From positions 744,001 through 808,000 of the forward strand of contig CAWEPH010000006.1 in assembly GCA_963810915.1 (NCBI GenBank): a stretch of 64,000 nt of DNA, written 5' to 3'. A program made the translations under genes and the position numbers. Below, in pieces: positions 8,304 through 18,216 of this stretch. Source of the DNA: JAOUEA01 sp963810915 (GTDB lineage: Bacteria > Actinomycetota > UBA4738 > HRBIN12). Position 1 is the first letter of the stretch. Each line of letters starts with the position of its first letter. Under the pieces are notes generated by a model, which was not told the origin of the DNA, did not search any database, and saw only the letters and a program-made list of their open reading frames with translations.

Positions 8304-8801
8304 ATGGCCAAGGATCAGTTCTCCTTCGACATCGTCTCCGAGGTGGACCTGCAGGAGGTCCGCAACGCGGTCGATCAGGCGGGGCGTGAGCTCTCGCAGC
8401 GCTTCGACTTCAAGGGCACCGACACCACCGTGGAGCTCAAGGACGAGACGATCGAGCTGCACTCCGCCACCGAGGACCGTCTGAAGGCGGCCTGGCAGGT
8501 GCTCCAGGAGCGCGCGATCAAGCGGAACATCCCGCTGAAGGCGCTGCAGGCCGGTCCGATCCAGGAGGCCGCGAAGGGCACCGCCCGCCAGACCATCACG
8601 ATCCTCACGGGGATCTCCGACGAGAAGTGCAAGGAGCTCTCCAAGTTCGTGCGCCAGGCCGTGCCCAAGGTCCAGACGCAGATCCAGGGAGCACAGGTGC
8701 GCGTGCTCGGCAAGTCCAAGGACGACCTCCAGGCGGCGATCGGCGCGGTCAAGGGCCACGACTTCGGCATCGCGCTCCAGTTCACGAACTACCGCCCGTA
8801 G
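8304..8801 (+). CDS. YajQ-family nucleotide/c-di-GMP-binding protein
   Basis: A 165-residue cytoplasmic protein of the YajQ family (two ferredoxin-like folds). It is full length: FSFDIVSEVDLQEVRNAVDQ at the N-terminus, RFDFKGTD, then KSKDDLQAAI and the closing DFGIALQFTNYR are the family signatures. Some proteobacterial members bind cyclic di-GMP or tRNA/nucleotides; the role in actinobacteria is not established. A monocistronic unit with its own -10 box, followed by a separate promoter for the aminotransferase. Confidence 0.93.
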   Translation: MAKDQFSFDIVSEVDLQEVRNAVDQAGRELSQRFDFKGTDTTVELKDETIELHSATEDRLKAAWQVLQERAIKRNIPLKALQAGPIQEAAKGTARQTITILTGISDEKCKELSKFVRQAVPKVQTQIQGAQVRVLGKSKDDLQAAIGAVKGHDFGIALQFTNYRP

Positions 8802-8843
8802 GGCGCCTGGCCCGCCGCGCGGTCTCGCCACACTTCCGTCACA

Positions 8844-8872
8844 TTGCCTGCTCAGAGGCCTGCGAGTACCCT
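8844..8872 (+). promoter_or_regulatory. Promoter of aminotransferase gene (TTGCCT - 17 bp - TACCCT)
   Basis: TTGCCT at 8844-8849 and TACCCT at 8867-8872 are 17 bp apart, nearly identical in elements and spacing to the promoter at 4039-4067. The strong AGGAGGTG at 8883-8890 follows. Confidence 0.5.
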
Positions 8873-8896
8873 TTGCGGACCCAGGAGGTGATAGGC

Positions 8897-10279
8897 GTGG
8901 ACCTCGAACGGTTGAAGGCACGCGCGGCGGAGATCGCCGAGGTAGAGACGAAGGAATGGCTGACCCGGACCCAGGGTTCGGAGCGCCTCTTCCAGCGGGC
9001 GATCAAGACCCTGCCCAACGGGGTGGTGTCCAACTTCCAGGCCGGCGATCCGTACCCGGTCTACCTCGCACACGGCAAGGGTTCCAAGGTCACGGACGTC
9101 GACGGCACGACCTACACGGACTTCCACGGAGGGTTCGGCGTGAACGTGGTGGGCCACGCTCACCCCAAGATCGTCGAGGCCATCCGCGCCGCGGCCGAGG
9201 ATGCGATCCACTTCGCCGTCACCACCGAGAAGACGGTGGCGCTGGCAGAGGCCATCTGCGAGCGGTTCCAGTGCGACCAGATGCGCTTCGTGAACTCCGG
9301 CACCGAGGCCACGATGGACGCGATCCGCGTGGCGCGAGCCGCCACCGGCCGGGACAAGATCCTCAAGATGGAGGGCTCGTACCACGGCCACCACGACTCG
9401 GTGCTGTTCTCCGTGGTGCCGGAGGCCGACGTGCTGGGCCTGCGCCACAGCGTCGATCACGAGCGCAAGACCTGGTACACGACCCAGCCCACGTCCAAGG
9501 GCATCCCGCGGGAGCTCTGGGACACCACGATCATCGCGCCGTTCAACGATGCCGCGGCGGTCGAGCAGGCGTTCGTGGACAACCCCGGGCAGATCGCGGC
9601 CGTGATCCTGGAGCCGGTGATGATGAACATCGGCATCGTGGTGCCGGCCGAGGGTTACCTGCAGGCGCTGAAGGACATCTGCGAGAAACACGGCGCCGTG
9701 CTGATCTTCGACGAGGTGAAGTGCGGCGGGACGATCGCCTACGGTGGTGCAGCGGAGCGATTCGGCGTTGTGCCGCATCTGGCCGCGTGGGCCAAGGCGA
9801 TCGGCGGCGGCTCCACGATCGGTGCCTTCGGCGGCGACGCGGCCATCATGGAGTTCGTGACCAAGGGCGCCGCGCAGCAGGGGACGTTCAACGGCAACCC
9901 GCTGTCCGCGGCCATCGGCCTCGTGGCCCTCACCGAGGTCCTGACCCGCGACGCCTACGACCACCTGGGCAAGCTGGGCACGATGCTCGCCGAGGGCTGC
10001 GACCGGGCCATCAGCGCCTCGGGCATCCCGGCGCACACGGTGGACCTGGGCGCCAAGGGGTGCGTCTCCTACCGGGACCAGCCGCTCACCAACTATCGCG
10101 ACTTCCTGGAGACGATCCCCGAGATCTACTGGGCGTCGTACCCGTGGATGGTGAACCGCGGGATCTTCATGACCCCCGGCGACGAGGAGCAGTGGACGAT
10201 CTCGGTGCAGCACACCGAAGACGACATCCAGATCTACATCGACGCGTTCGGCGCGTTCTGCCAGGAGCTCGTGAAGTAG
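8897..10279 (+). CDS. Class III PLP aminotransferase, glutamate-1-semialdehyde aminomutase-like
   Basis: A 460-residue fold-type I PLP enzyme. Seen: FVNSGTEATMDAIRVARA (about 132-149), SYHGHHDSV (161-169), LEPVMMN (239-245), LIFDEVKCGG with Asp272, and the Schiff-base Lys300 in WAKAIGGGST. These match the GSA aminomutase / class III branch. The canonical HemL motif reads differently (DEVKCG for DEVMTG), so the enzyme probably acts on another amino or keto substrate. Start GTG 8897 is chosen because AGGAGGTG lies six bases upstream. It is followed by a second PLP enzyme after a hairpin, so a shared pathway is possible. Confidence 0.85.
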   Translation: MDLERLKARAAEIAEVETKEWLTRTQGSERLFQRAIKTLPNGVVSNFQAGDPYPVYLAHGKGSKVTDVDGTTYTDFHGGFGVNVVGHAHPKIVEAIRAAAEDAIHFAVTTEKTVALAEAICERFQCDQMRFVNSGTEATMDAIRVARAATGRDKILKMEGSYHGHHDSVLFSVVPEADVLGLRHSVDHERKTWYTTQPTSKGIPRELWDTTIIAPFNDAAAVEQAFVDNPGQIAAVILEPVMMNIGIVVPAEGYLQALKDICEKHGAVLIFDEVKCGGTIAYGGAAERFGVVPHLAAWAKAIGGGSTIGAFGGDAAIMEFVTKGAAQQGTFNGNPLSAAIGLVALTEVLTRDAYDHLGKLGTMLAEGCDRAISASGIPAHTVDLGAKGCVSYRDQPLTNYRDFLETIPEIYWASYPWMVNRGIFMTPGDEEQWTISVQHTEDDIQIYIDAFGAFCQELVK

Positions 10280-10304
10280 GCGGGAGGTCCGTCGCAGTAC
10301 CCTC

Positions 10305-10332
10305 GCGGGGCCGGCCTTCGGGCCGGCCCCGC
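10305..10332 (+). terminator. Perfect 12-bp GC hairpin with TTCG loop
   Basis: GCGGGGCCGGCC pairs perfectly with GGCCGGCCCCGC around a TTCG tetraloop, between the two PLP-enzyme genes. No T-run follows. It may be a terminator of the actinobacterial type, or a 5' mRNA structure, since TACCCT at 10298-10303 lies just before it. Confidence 0.6.
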
Positions 10333-10362
10333 TTCCGTTCGCCGCACCGGAGGGACACACGC

Positions 10363-11718
10363 ATGCAACCGATGCACCGCTACACCGAGGACACCGAGGA
10401 CCTGGCCAAGGCGATCGTCGCGTACGCGCGCGGGCGCATCGCGAACCCGCAGCCGCTCGATCGCGTGGTCCCCGCCCAGGAGCTGGACGCCCGCGCCGGG
10501 GAGACGATCTCGCCCGAGGGGATCGGGTGGGAGGAGGCGCTGCGCGTGTGGGCCGAGGTGCTGGCCCCGGCCACGATCTCGACGGACCACCCGGCCTCGT
10601 TCGCCTTCGTGCCGGGCGCCCCCACCAAGGCCTCGGCGCTCTTCGATCTGATCGTGGGCGCCTCCTCCACGATCGCTGCGGGCTGGATCGACGGCGCCGG
10701 GGCCATCTGGGCCGAGAACCAAGCCCTGCGGTGGGTGGCCGATCTCGCGGGCTTCCCGCCCGAGGCCGGCGGTGTGTTCGTCTCCGGTGGCTCGGCCGGG
10801 AACCTCTCGGCGCTGGTGACGGCGCGTCACGCCGCAGGCACGGCGCGGGGCGGGCGACCGGATCGATGGCGGTTCGCCGCCTGCGACACCGTGCACTCCA
10901 GCGTCGCGGCGGCCGCCCGCGTGATGGACGTCGACATCCTGGATGTGCCGCACGACGAGAGAGGCCGACTGACCGGGGAGGCGCTGCGCTCGACCCTCGA
11001 CGGCGACGGCGGGGAGGGCGTCTTCGCCGTCGTGGCGAGCGCGGGCGCGACGAACGCCGGAACGGTGGACGACCTCGAGGGTGTGGCCGACGTCTGCGCG
11101 GAGCGCGGCCTCTGGTTCCACGTGGACGGCGCCTACGGCGGCGGCGGGCTCCTCGCGCCTTCGATCCGTCGCCTCTTCGATGGCATCGAGCGCGCCGACT
11201 CCTTCATCGTCGACCCGCACAAGTGGCTCTTCGCGCCGTACGACGCCTGCGCCCTGCTCTACCGCGATCCGTCGCGCGCGCTGCGCGCCCACCGTCAGGA
11301 AGCCTCCTACCTGGACACCGCGCTGTCCGCACCGGACTGGAACCCCGCCGACTACGCGTATCACCTCTCGCGCCGGGCCCGCGGGCTGCCCCTGTGGTTC
11401 TCCCTCGCCACGTACGGCACCGACGCGTACCGCGATGCGGTGGAGCAGGTTCTCACCCTGACGCGGCAGACCGCGGCGGAGATCGTCGCCGCACCGCACC
11501 TCGAGCTGATCATGGAGCCCGATCTCTCGGTGGTGCTCTACCGCCGCACGGGATGGGCATCCGAGGACTACGAGTCCTGGTGGAGGCGGCTCGTGGACGC
11601 GCAGATCGCGTTCGTGCAGCCCACCTCGTGGGACGGCGAGAAGGTCGCGCGCCTCTGCTTCGTCAACCCGCGCAGCACGATGGACCACGTCCGGGCGGTG
11701 CTCGGCACGATGGCCTGA
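10363..11718 (+). CDS. Group II PLP amino-acid decarboxylase
   Basis: A 451-residue cytoplasmic enzyme of the aromatic-L-amino-acid / glutamate decarboxylase family. Seen: FVSGGSAGNLSAL (139-151) for phosphate binding, His178 in CDTVHSSV stacking on PLP, Asp255 in HVDGAYGG binding the pyridine nitrogen, and Schiff-base Lys287 in DPHKWLF. The C-terminal CFVNPRSTMDHVRAVL is typical. Length matches the family (about 450-480). Residues fixing tyrosine, tryptophan, DOPA or glutamate specificity cannot be judged here. ATG 10363 is the first in-frame start, with GGAGGG upstream. Convergent with htpX. Confidence 0.88.
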   Translation: MQPMHRYTEDTEDLAKAIVAYARGRIANPQPLDRVVPAQELDARAGETISPEGIGWEEALRVWAEVLAPATISTDHPASFAFVPGAPTKASALFDLIVGASSTIAAGWIDGAGAIWAENQALRWVADLAGFPPEAGGVFVSGGSAGNLSALVTARHAAGTARGGRPDRWRFAACDTVHSSVAAAARVMDVDILDVPHDERGRLTGEALRSTLDGDGGEGVFAVVASAGATNAGTVDDLEGVADVCAERGLWFHVDGAYGGGGLLAPSIRRLFDGIERADSFIVDPHKWLFAPYDACALLYRDPSRALRAHRQEASYLDTALSAPDWNPADYAYHLSRRARGLPLWFSLATYGTDAYRDAVEQVLTLTRQTAAEIVAAPHLELIMEPDLSVVLYRRTGWASEDYESWWRRLVDAQIAFVQPTSWDGEKVARLCFVNPRSTMDHVRAVLGTMA

Positions 11719-11748
11719 ACCCCGGCCGCGCACCGGCGGCCGGCGCGC

Positions 11749-12696
11749 CTAGAGCTCGCGGAACTGCTGCGCCGTGTCCGGCCTCGCCGGGGGCACGCCC
11801 CCGCCGTCGATGCGGGACTTGATGGCCTCCAGCCGCGCGATCCGGTCGGCCGTGGGCGGGTGGGTGGAGAACAGGCTCGAGAAGCCCCCCTTGCCCTTGA
11901 GCGCGGCCATCGGGTTCACGATGAACATGTGCGCCTCCGCCGGGCTCACGCTCGCGGGCGGCGGCACGCGCCGCGAGGTCTGCTCCAGCTTGCGGAGCGC
12001 GCTCGCGAGCGCGTCGGGATCCTTCGACAGGAAGGCGCCGGACTCGTCCGCCTGGTATTCGCGGCTGCGCGAGACGGCCATCTGGATGATGGCGGCCGCG
12101 AGCGGGGCGAGGATCCAGGCCACCAGCACCGAGAGCCCGCCCTGGTTCCGGTCGCCGCCGAAGAAGAGGCTGAACCGCGCCAGGAACGTGATGCTCATGC
12201 CGATCGCGGCCGCGATGGAGGAGATGAGGATGTCGCGGTTCACGACGTGGGAGAGCTCGTGCGCCAGGACACCGCGGAGCTCGCGCTCGTCGAGGATCTG
12301 CAGGATGCCCGCCGTCACCGCCACCGACGCGTGGTCGGGGTTGCGGCCGGTCGCGAAGGCGTTCGGCTGCGCCATCTCGGAGACGTAGATCGTGGGCATC
12401 GGGATCTGATCCTCGGCGGCCAGCTCCCGCACGATCCGGTACAGCGCGGGGTACTGCGCCTCCGTGACCGGCTTGGAGCGGGTCGTCGCGATCGCGATCT
12501 TGTCCGAGTACCAGTACATGGCGAAGTTGAAGACCAGCCCGATGCCCAGGAAGATCAGGGCGCCCGTACTGGCTCCCAGCTGGGTCCAGCCGCCCACTGC
12601 CGCGCCGATCAGGACGAACAACCCGCCCATCGCGGCGATCAGGACCCAGGTCTTGAACCGGTTGATGCCGGGTGTCACGGTCTCATCACTCCTCAA
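11749..12696 (-). CDS. htpX: Zinc metalloprotease HtpX
   Basis: A 315-residue membrane protease of family M48B that degrades misfolded membrane proteins. Seen: two N-terminal helices (18-35, 43-60), zinc motif HELSH (146-150), third ligand Glu213 in RSREYQADESG, and two further helices (SSIAAAIGMSITFLARFSLFF and LVAWILAPLAAAIIQMA) between them, as in E. coli HtpX. MAQPNAFATGR is a conserved family element. Start ATG 12696 has GAGGAG upstream. Divergent from the YfhO-like gene. Confidence 0.95.
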   Translation of the reverse strand: MRSDETVTPGINRFKTWVLIAAMGGLFVLIGAAVGGWTQLGASTGALIFLGIGLVFNFAMYWYSDKIAIATTRSKPVTEAQYPALYRIVRELAAEDQIPMPTIYVSEMAQPNAFATGRNPDHASVAVTAGILQILDERELRGVLAHELSHVVNRDILISSIAAAIGMSITFLARFSLFFGGDRNQGGLSVLVAWILAPLAAAIIQMAVSRSREYQADESGAFLSKDPDALASALRKLEQTSRRVPPPASVSPAEAHMFIVNPMAALKGKGGFSSLFSTHPPTADRIARLEAIKSRIDGGGVPPARPDTAQQFREL

Positions 12697-12893
12697 CAGA
12701 ACCGACGGAACCAGCGTGCCACGAGAGATCCGTTACGACGACCCTGCCGGTTCGTCCCGAGCCCGATCTCTCAGGAACCTCCAGGGAGGCCGGGCACTCC
12801 GGGCATGCTAGCCTGTGCCGTCCTGCACATCTGAGCAACCCCGCCCGGATCGTTCCTCGCTCCATGCCACCCCACGACACGAGCCCATAGCCA

Positions 12894-15376
12894 GTGACGA
12901 CGAGAGCCGACATCCAGGACAGCGGAGGAGCCCGAGGCCGGGGACCCGGTCCACCCGAGACGGGATGCCACGCTGAACCGCGTTGGCCCGATCGCGCGCC
13001 GGTTGGCGGGGCCCGCGCTGATCGTGGCGGGCGTGCTGGCGGTCTCGTGGCACACCGCGGTCGCCGGCATGATCAGCAGCCAGCACGTCGACATCACGGC
13101 CTTCTGGGTGCCGACCCATTGCTATCTCGGCCAGAGCCTGCGCGAGGGGACGATCCCCGCCTGGAACCCGTTCGTGTTCACCGGAACCCCGTTCGTCGCG
13201 GATCCGCAGTCCGGCTGGATGTTCCTGCTGCCGATGCTCCTGTACACCGCCCTGCCCTGCGACGTCGCCGCGCCCCATTGCTGTTCCTGCTCACCCCGAT
13301 GATCGGTGGACTCGGGCTGTACCTCTTCCTGCGCAGCGAAGGGTGCTCGCGGGTCGCGGCGACCACGGGCGGCCTCATCCTGTCGCTGTGTCTCGCCGGC
13401 TCCAGACTCGGCCTCTCGTTCCCGTTCGCGTCGACGCTCGCCTGGACCGCCGTGACCCTGTGGGCGGCCTCGCGGCTGCTCCGTGCGTCGACCTGGTCGT
13501 CGCGCATCCTCTGGACGATCGCGACCGCTGCGTTGTGGGGACAGATCGTCACGGCCCACGCGAGCCAGGGACTCCTGGTCGGCACGACCGCCCTCGCCAC
13601 GTTCCTCGTCGTGAGGACCGCGGGCGACGTCGTGCGGCATCGGCGGGCCCTCGGGATCGGCGCTCGCTCCTCGGAGGGCTGTTGATCGTGTCCGTCGGTG
13701 GCGGTCAACCTCGCGACGCTCGCGCCGCGCGCCGCCGTGCTCCCTCGCACATCGACGAACCTCGGCTACGAGACCCTGTATCAGATCGCCCGCGGCGACG
13801 CGAAACAGCCCGTGTACGGGGAGGGGCGGGGGGCGGACGCGCGATGGCCGGCCAAGCTGCTCCTCCGCCAGGGTGCGTACGTCGGGTTCGCCGTGCTGGG
13901 ACTGGTCGTGCTCGCTCCATGGACACGACGACATCGGTCGCTCGCCCTCGCGATGGCCGCATACGGGCTCGTCGCCTACGCCCTGTCGCTCCGCGCGGTG
14001 GCCGATGCGATCCGTGCACGGGCCGGCCAGGGGGGCGTGATCGGCCTGCTCTACCTGCATGCCCCCTGGCGTGTGGCGATCGGGGTGGTGCCCGCCGTGG
14101 CCGTGCTCGCGGCGGTCGGCGTGGATGCCTGGGGTGAACACGCGCCGAGGACGCGCCTCATCATGCTCGGCGTCGCCGCCCTCTTCCTCGGCTTCGTGGC
14201 CCTGTCGCTCCCCCCGGTCGAGACGCTGGCCCCCGGTCTGCTCGTGGCGGGAGGGGTCGCGCTCCTGCTCCTCGCCTCGATACGGGCAAAGGTGGTGCTC
14301 GCCGGCGTCGCCGTGATCGTGGCGGCGGAGCTCGTCGATCAACGTGGTGACGGGGTACGGCCTCACGCGCGATGCGCGGCTCATCAGCAGCGAATTCGCG
14401 CTCGGCGTCCTTCCGCCAGGGGTCGCGGCCATCTCGGGACCGGACATCGGCGCCGGCGCCTACCTGCGTCCGACGCGGTTCGTGTCCGAGCTGCGGAGCG
14501 CCCCCGGCCCCGTGCGATTCAACGTCGCGGGTCCGTACCACCTGGACATGGGCGACGTGGGGGCGTGGGCAGGACTCGTGGAACAGCGCTCCATGCTGTT
14601 CCGGCTGGAGGGCGTCGACGGATACAACCCGTTCCAGCTCAAGCGCTTCTGGCTGTACTCACGACGCGTGAACACCCAGCCCCAGAAGTACAACCTGACG
14701 TCGTTCCCTCACGCCCCCGCGCATGTGCTCGACACCCTCGGCGTCACCCACGTGATCGCGCCGGCCGACGTCCACGCGTCGCCGGACTGGTCGCGGGTCT
14801 CCACGGACGGCAGATGGGTCCTGTACGCGAGGGACGCAGCCGCGCCCCGCGCACAGCTGTTCGGTTCCTGGACCGTCGCGGGGTCGGCGGCCGACGCGTT
14901 GGACGACGTCACCGCGCCCGGGTACGACCCGCTCCGCACGCTCGTGCTCGAGCAGGACCCCGGCGTGCCGTCGGCTCCCGCCGCCGACGCGGGGACCGCG
15001 ACCTACCGGTGGGACGGAACGCAGGCGGCGACGATCGATGTCCACGCCGCATCGTCGTCCGTCCTCCTCGTCCGCGACGCGTACGACACGGGATGGCGAG
15101 GCGACCGTCGACGGACGCGCCACGCCCGTGCTGGCAGCCGACTCGGTCTCGATCGGGGTGGCGGTCCCCGCCGGGTCCCACACGGTCCGATTGATGTATC
15201 GCGAGCCCTGGATCCTGTGGGGACTGCTCGGATCGCTCGTCGCCGTCGTCGCGCTCCTGCTGAGCGCCCTGTTCGTCGGGCGCCGCGAGCGTCGTGCTCG
15301 CGCGCCGCACCCAGAGCCCGCGCGCACAGACTCCGGTGACGGGCGAACGGCCGCCGGATACACTCCGAACCCATGA
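12894..15376 (+). CDS. YfhO-like multi-pass membrane protein (several frameshifts)
   Basis: The reading frame changes at least five times but the pieces join into one long membrane protein of about 825 residues: PALIVAGVLAVSWHTAVAG and FWVPTHCYLGQSLREGTIP with AWNPFVFTGTPFVADPQSGW (to about 13270), LLFLLTPMIGGLGLYLFLRSE, GYETLYQIARGDAKQPVYGE, helices to 14340, then a periplasmic part with GYNPFQLKRFWLY, and a last helix LLGSLVAVVALLLSALFVG with a basic tail. The N-terminal loop FTGxPFxADPQxGxxxP and the GYNPxQL region are typical of YfhO-like proteins, which have a GT-C-like topology and are implicated in glycosylation of wall polymers. It lies just upstream of a glycosyltransferase fusion. 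Start uncertain (GTG 12894 or nearby). Confidence 0.6.
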
Positions 15377-15425
15377 TCGACGCCCGGGGCACCGGGCCCT
15401 CGCTCATCCCGGAACGGAGGCAACG

Positions 15426-16733
15426 ATGACCCGCCCGGACCTCTCGGTGGTCGTGCCGGTCTGGGAGCCGGTCCGCGATCTCGATCGCTTGATCGACGTG
15501 GTCCGTCAGACCGCTTCGGCCCTGTCGATCTCCGCCGAGATCATCGTCTGCACGGCGCCGTCGCGTCGGCCCATCGCGCTCGAGATCGCCGACGAGGACG
15601 TGCACGTCCTGGTGGGCGCGGCCGGTTCGGGCTACGGCCGGATCCTCGGCCAGGGCATCGCGCGGGCACAGGGTCGATTCGTGTGCACGGTCGACGCCGA
15701 CTTCTTCCCGCTCGGCGAGTTCATCTGGACGATGTGGATGCACCGCGACGAGGGCGAGGTGCTGATCGGGTCTCGGTACGTCCGCGGCGCCGTCGTCCAG
15801 ATGAAGCCCCTGCGGCGCACGATGAGCTTCCTGCTCAACCTCGTCTATCGGATCGGGCTGTCGCTGCCGTACCGCGACATCTCCAGCGGGTTCCGCATGT
15901 ACCGCCGAGAGGTGCTCGAGGACATCGGCCCTCCGACGGGCCAGGGGCTGGACGCGTTGCCGGAGTTGCTCGTCAAGGCGTACTGCCAGGGGTGGCGGAT
16001 CTCGGAGGTGCCCATCTGGTACGAGGGCACCCGCCCGTGGACCCGGACCCGGATGCTCCGTCTGTCCGCGGCCTACGCCGGGACCATCTTGCGATCCTTC
16101 GGCCTGCGGAACTCCGTCAAGGCGGCGGACTACGACTCGCGCGCGTTCGACTCGTGGATCCCTCTCCAGCGGTACTGGCAGCGCCGGCGGTTCCAGATCA
16201 TCCGCGGGTTCATGGCGCGCGAGGGCGGCCGGGTGCTCGACATCGGCTGCGGGTCGAGCCGCATCGTCCAGAGCCTGCCCCGCGCCGTGGGCATGGATCT
16301 CCGGCTCCAGAAGTTGCGCTGGCTCCGGTCCCCCGGCCGCGCGCTGCTGCAGGCGGACATGAACCATCTGCCGTTCGCCGACGCGGTGTTCGACAGCGTG
16401 GTCTGCTCCGAGGTGATCGAGCACATCCCGCGCGAGCAGATCCGCCTGTCCGAGCTCGTCCGCGTCCTCACGCCGGGCGGCACGCTCATCCTCGGGACCC
16501 CCGACTACAGCCGGCAACGATGGGTCACGCTGGAGTGGGTGTACGGGAAGGTCTTCCCCGGTGGCTACGTGAAGGAGCACATCAACCGCTACACCCGCGA
16601 AGGACTCGAGCGGGAGCTCGGCTCCCTCGGCCTCACCGTCCTCGCGTGCCGCTACGTCGGCGGGTCGGAGATGATCTTCCTCGCCCAGGCGCCGAGCGAG
16701 GTGCAGGCGCCCCGCACGACCGACGTCAGCTAG
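15426..16733 (+). CDS. Family 2 glycosyltransferase fused to SAM methyltransferase
   Basis: A 435-residue, two-domain protein in one unbroken frame. Residues 1-225: GT-A glycosyltransferase (DLSVVVPVWEPV; DAD at 90-92 for metal/UDP-sugar; GFRMYRREVLEDI), resembling polyprenyl-phosphate hexose transferases. Residues 235-430: class I methyltransferase with SAM loop VLDIGCGSSRIV (270-281), Asp after MDLRL, VVCSEVIEHIP and LTPGGTLILGTPDY. Start ATG 15426 with GGAGG nearby. It follows the YfhO-like gene by 50 bases, suggesting a glycan or lipid-linked sugar unit. Acceptor and sugar unknown. Convergent with nuoN by seven bases. Confidence 0.85.
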   Translation: MTRPDLSVVVPVWEPVRDLDRLIDVVRQTASALSISAEIIVCTAPSRRPIALEIADEDVHVLVGAAGSGYGRILGQGIARAQGRFVCTVDADFFPLGEFIWTMWMHRDEGEVLIGSRYVRGAVVQMKPLRRTMSFLLNLVYRIGLSLPYRDISSGFRMYRREVLEDIGPPTGQGLDALPELLVKAYCQGWRISEVPIWYEGTRPWTRTRMLRLSAAYAGTILRSFGLRNSVKAADYDSRAFDSWIPLQRYWQRRRFQIIRGFMAREGGRVLDIGCGSSRIVQSLPRAVGMDLRLQKLRWLRSPGRALLQADMNHLPFADAVFDSVVCSEVIEHIPREQIRLSELVRVLTPGGTLILGTPDYSRQRWVTLEWVYGKVFPGGYVKEHINRYTREGLERELGSLGLTVLACRYVGGSEMIFLAQAPSEVQAPRTTDVS

Positions 16734-16740
16734 GTATCGC

Positions 16741-18206
16741 TCAGAACGGGACGAGCGTGGAGAGGTCGGCCAGGCGCGCGAAGGGGTTCGGCATGACGAA
16801 CACCATCACGATCGCGAGCGCGGCCAGACCCACCACCCCCGTGACGAGCCAGGAGATCTGCATCCGGGACTCGTCGGTGGCCGGCTTGAAGATCATCTGG
16901 CGCGGCACCGCGAAGTAGTAGAAGACGCTGATGACGGAGTTCACGAGCATGGCCACGGCCATCCAGACCCCGAGCGAACCGCCGCGATCGATCGCCGCGC
17001 GGAAGATCAGGATCTTGGCCCAGAACCCGCCCGTGGGCGGCACGCCCGCCAGGGAGATCATGAACACCGTCATCGCCACCGCGAGGAACGCGGAACGTCG
17101 GGCGAGCCCGGCGAAGTCGGTGATCAACAGGCGGGGCGAGGTCCGGCTCACGGCCACCGTCACCGCGTACGCGCCGATGTTCATGATCCCGTAGATCAGG
17201 ATGTAGGTGACCGCGGCCGAGAACGCCGTGTGGTTGTTGGCCGGGTCGTTCGTGACCAGCGCGAACGGCAGCAGGATGTAGCCCGGCCTGGGCGATGCCC
17301 GAGTACGCGAGCAGCCGCACCACCTGCGTCTGTTTCAGCGCGATCAGGTTGCCCACGAACATCGTGGCCACCGAGAGGAAGACGAAGATCGGCACCCAGA
17401 AGGCGTTCTGGTGGATGAAGGCCACGAACATGAGCTGCAGCAGTCCGGCGAAGCCGGCCGCGCTCGAGGCCACCGCAAGGAACGCGGCGACCGGCACCGG
17501 CGATCCCTCGTACGTGTCGGGCGCCCAGAACTGGAAGGGCACGGCGCTCACCTTGAACGCGAAACCCACCACCACGAACAGGATCGCCGCGAAGGCCATC
17601 GTCTCCTGGCCGCCCGAGATATCCGCGAGCTTCAACGCGATGCCCTCGAGCCGCGTGGCTCCCGTCAAGCCCGTAGATCATGCTCATGCCGTAGAGCATC
17701 ACGGCCGTCGAGAGCACGCCGATCAAGAAGAACTTCAACCCCGCCTCGTTGGAGCGCAGGTCGTTCTTGCGGAACGCCGACATCAGGAACCCCGGCGCCG
17801 ACACCAGCTCGAGCGAGACGAAGAGCATCAGCAGGTCGCGGGAGGCCGGCATCAGCAGGCAGCCGAGGAACGAGGTCAACAGCAGGAAGTAGTACTCACC
17901 CTGGTAGAACCCGCCCTCCCGGAAGTAGCGGAGCGAGATCGCCAGGACCACTGCGGCCGTCACCAGGAAGAAGATCTGGAAGAGCAGCGCGAAGTTGTCC
18001 AGGACGAACATGCCTCCGAAGGCGACGCGCGGCGTGTTGCCGATCAGCGTGAGTGCGGACGCGAGGGCGGCCAGCACGCCCACGAGCGAGATCGGCATCC
18101 CCAGCCATTTGTGCCGTGCCGACAGGAACACGTCGACCACCAACACGAGGAGGATCGTCCCCGCAAGGATGAACTCCGGCAGGAGCGCGTGGTAGTCGAG
18201 GTTCAT
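16741..18206 (-). CDS. nuoN: NADH-quinone oxidoreductase subunit N, partial set (two frameshifts)
   Basis: Antiporter-like proton-pumping membrane subunit. Pieces join at about 17665 and 17287: MNLDYHALLPEFILAGTILL at the start, LVSLELVSAPGFLMSAF (Glu for proton transfer), GFAFKVSAVPFQFWAPDTYE (the key transmembrane Lys and broken helix), RLLAYSGIAQAG, and SLAGVPPTGGFWAKILIF (broken helix 12). About 488 residues when joined, normal for NuoN. Last gene of the nuoABCHIJKLMN block. Confidence 0.88.
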
Positions 18207-18216
18207 CGAGGTCCGA

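Noticed and set aside
12894..15376. YfhO-like gene as a decayed pseudogene
   Set aside because: Its several frameshifts are no denser than in rex or the Rieske gene, and conserved motifs remain in every piece. Sequence error is the simpler reading.
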